From assembly GCF_003352085.1 (NCBI RefSeq), contig NZ_CP025804.1:3038001-3102000 (forward strand): a stretch of DNA of 64,000 bases. Direction: 5' to 3'. The notes under the pieces were generated by a model, which saw only the letters and a list, made by a program, of their open reading frames with translations, had not been told where the DNA came from and made no database searches. The stretch is from Sulfitobacter sp. SK012 (GTDB lineage Bacteria; Pseudomonadota; Alphaproteobacteria; Rhodobacterales; Rhodobacteraceae). Shown one piece after another: positions 63,493 through 64,000 of this stretch. Both the position numbers and the translations under genes were made by a program. The stretch's first letter is position 1. Every line of letters begins with the position of its first letter.

Positions 63493-63576
63493 TGGTACGG
63501 GTGAAGGGACTCGAACCCCCACGCCATAGGCGCTTGGACCTAAACCAAGTGCGTCTACCAATTCCGCCACACCCGC
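63493..63576 (-). tRNA. tRNA-Leu (anticodon TAG)
   Basis: On the minus strand the gene begins GCGGGTGTGGCGGAATTGGT. The acceptor stem GCGGGTG pairs with CACCCGT (one G-T), the anticodon arm CTTGG-TTTAGGT-CCAAG presents TAG, a variable arm GCGCCTATGGCGT follows and the T-arm is GGGGGTTCGAGTCCC. The terminal ACCA is encoded. The last 27 bases are repeated at 13,786-13,812, so it is the integration target of the island. Confidence 0.95.
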
Positions 63577-63760
63577 ACTGACGCCGTCCTTAGGTGGTGA
63601 CAGCGCGGGATGCAAGCCGATCTTGTGGCTTTAGCCTGTCATTTTTTGCACCCTTGTGGCCCTACCACATCCTGTCCTAGGTGCAAAAAACACGCGACAT
63701 TAAGGGGGTATTGTCGTATATCGTGGTTACCTGAGGCAGGTAGACAAGAAAGAGACGCCC

Positions 63761-64000
63761 ATGAAACCGAAAACGGTCGGGCGCGTTGGCGGGCAGAATC
63801 CGCAGGCGGGCCGATATCAATCTTACGCGTCCCTTGATACGGGGTTGCTGCGCGGCGCTATATTGCTGACCCTCGACGGGGAAATCCCGGTCGAATTCCT
63901 GAGTGTTGGCGATAAAATCATCACACGCGACAGCGGCATTGCAAAGGTCGAGCATATTCAGCGCAGCACGCGCGCCGTGCGCACCATATCTTTTGCCGCG
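63761..64000 (+). CDS. Hint-domain protein, 5' part
   Basis: The first 80 codons are visible: ATG 63,761, a basic Gly/Gln-rich lead, then LRGAILLTLDGEIPVEFLSVGDKIITRD, which is the first block of a Hint_2 (hedgehog/intein-like) domain with the GD.I.T.D pattern. Such proteins are common in Rhodobacterales and are often secreted or autoprocessed. The usual Cys/Ser at the block start is not clear here. It continues past the right edge. Confidence 0.75.
   Translation, partial: MKPKTVGRVGGQNPQAGRYQSYASLDTGLLRGAILLTLDGEIPVEFLSVGDKIITRDSGIAKVEHIQRSTRAVRTISFAA

Noticed and set aside
1..64000. CRISPR array or restriction/defence system
   Set aside because: No regularly spaced repeats and no cas, restriction or toxin-antitoxin genes were seen.

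Overview
The window looks like a chromosome segment of a sulfur-oxidising alphaproteobacterium, most likely a Rhodobacterales (Roseobacter-group) bacterium. I infer this from the complete Kelly-Friedrich sox gene set in the order soxRS/VWXYZA-B-CDEF, the alphaproteobacterial ALA synthase (HemA), the System I cytochrome c maturation genes and the Hint-domain protein at the right edge. No database search was possible, so the taxonomic call is an inference.

Left part (1-13.7 kb) reads as ordinary chromosome: the start of a DsbA-family oxidoreductase, an AhpD-like carboxymuconolactone decarboxylase family gene with a double TetR-type operator, a hydantoinase/oxoprolinase pair (hyuA-hyuB), an alaE-like exporter gene broken by a homopolymer frameshift, a secreted DUF3604 protein, a Pit phosphate transporter, a secreted metallo-beta-lactamase fold protein, a GFA-family protein and a protein made of two SpoIIAA-like domains.

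From 13,786 to 63,519 the DNA behaves like one integrated genomic island. A 27-bp piece of the 3' end of tRNA-Leu(TAG) at 13,786-13,812 is repeated directly inside the intact tRNA-Leu gene at 63,493-63,576, and a tyrosine integrase lies next to the tRNA. The island carries, in order: an XRE regulator pair; a type III polyketide synthase-methyltransferase operon with a truncated exporter; a trypsin-like protease; IS30 and IS110 elements and decayed gene fragments; an Mla/Pqi-type lipid transport operon; a DUF255-DsbD fusion protein; ccmC-D-E-F-G-H-I; a sterol desaturase-like protein; a CcdA/thioredoxin pair; an operon of two metallo-beta-lactamase fold proteins, two rhodaneses and a soxT; hemA with a DUF302 protein; the sox genes; soxS-soxR-soxT; and the integrase. 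Functionally this is a coherent thiosulfate-oxidation package: Sox enzymes, sulfur and thiosulfate uptake (SoxT), thiol-disulfide reductant supply (SoxV/W/S, CcdA, thioredoxins), heme synthesis and heme attachment to the Sox cytochromes, and an ArsR-type redox regulator (SoxR) with candidate operators in front of several of these operons.

Three practically identical 1,387-bp IS256-family copies sit in the last 23 kb. Each has a perfect 9-bp target duplication and each splits a gene that is otherwise intact: one of the two soxT genes, a SpoIIAA-like gene and the island integrase. The insertions look recent, and the last one should have immobilised the island. The right edge resumes with the tRNA and the start of a Hint-domain protein.
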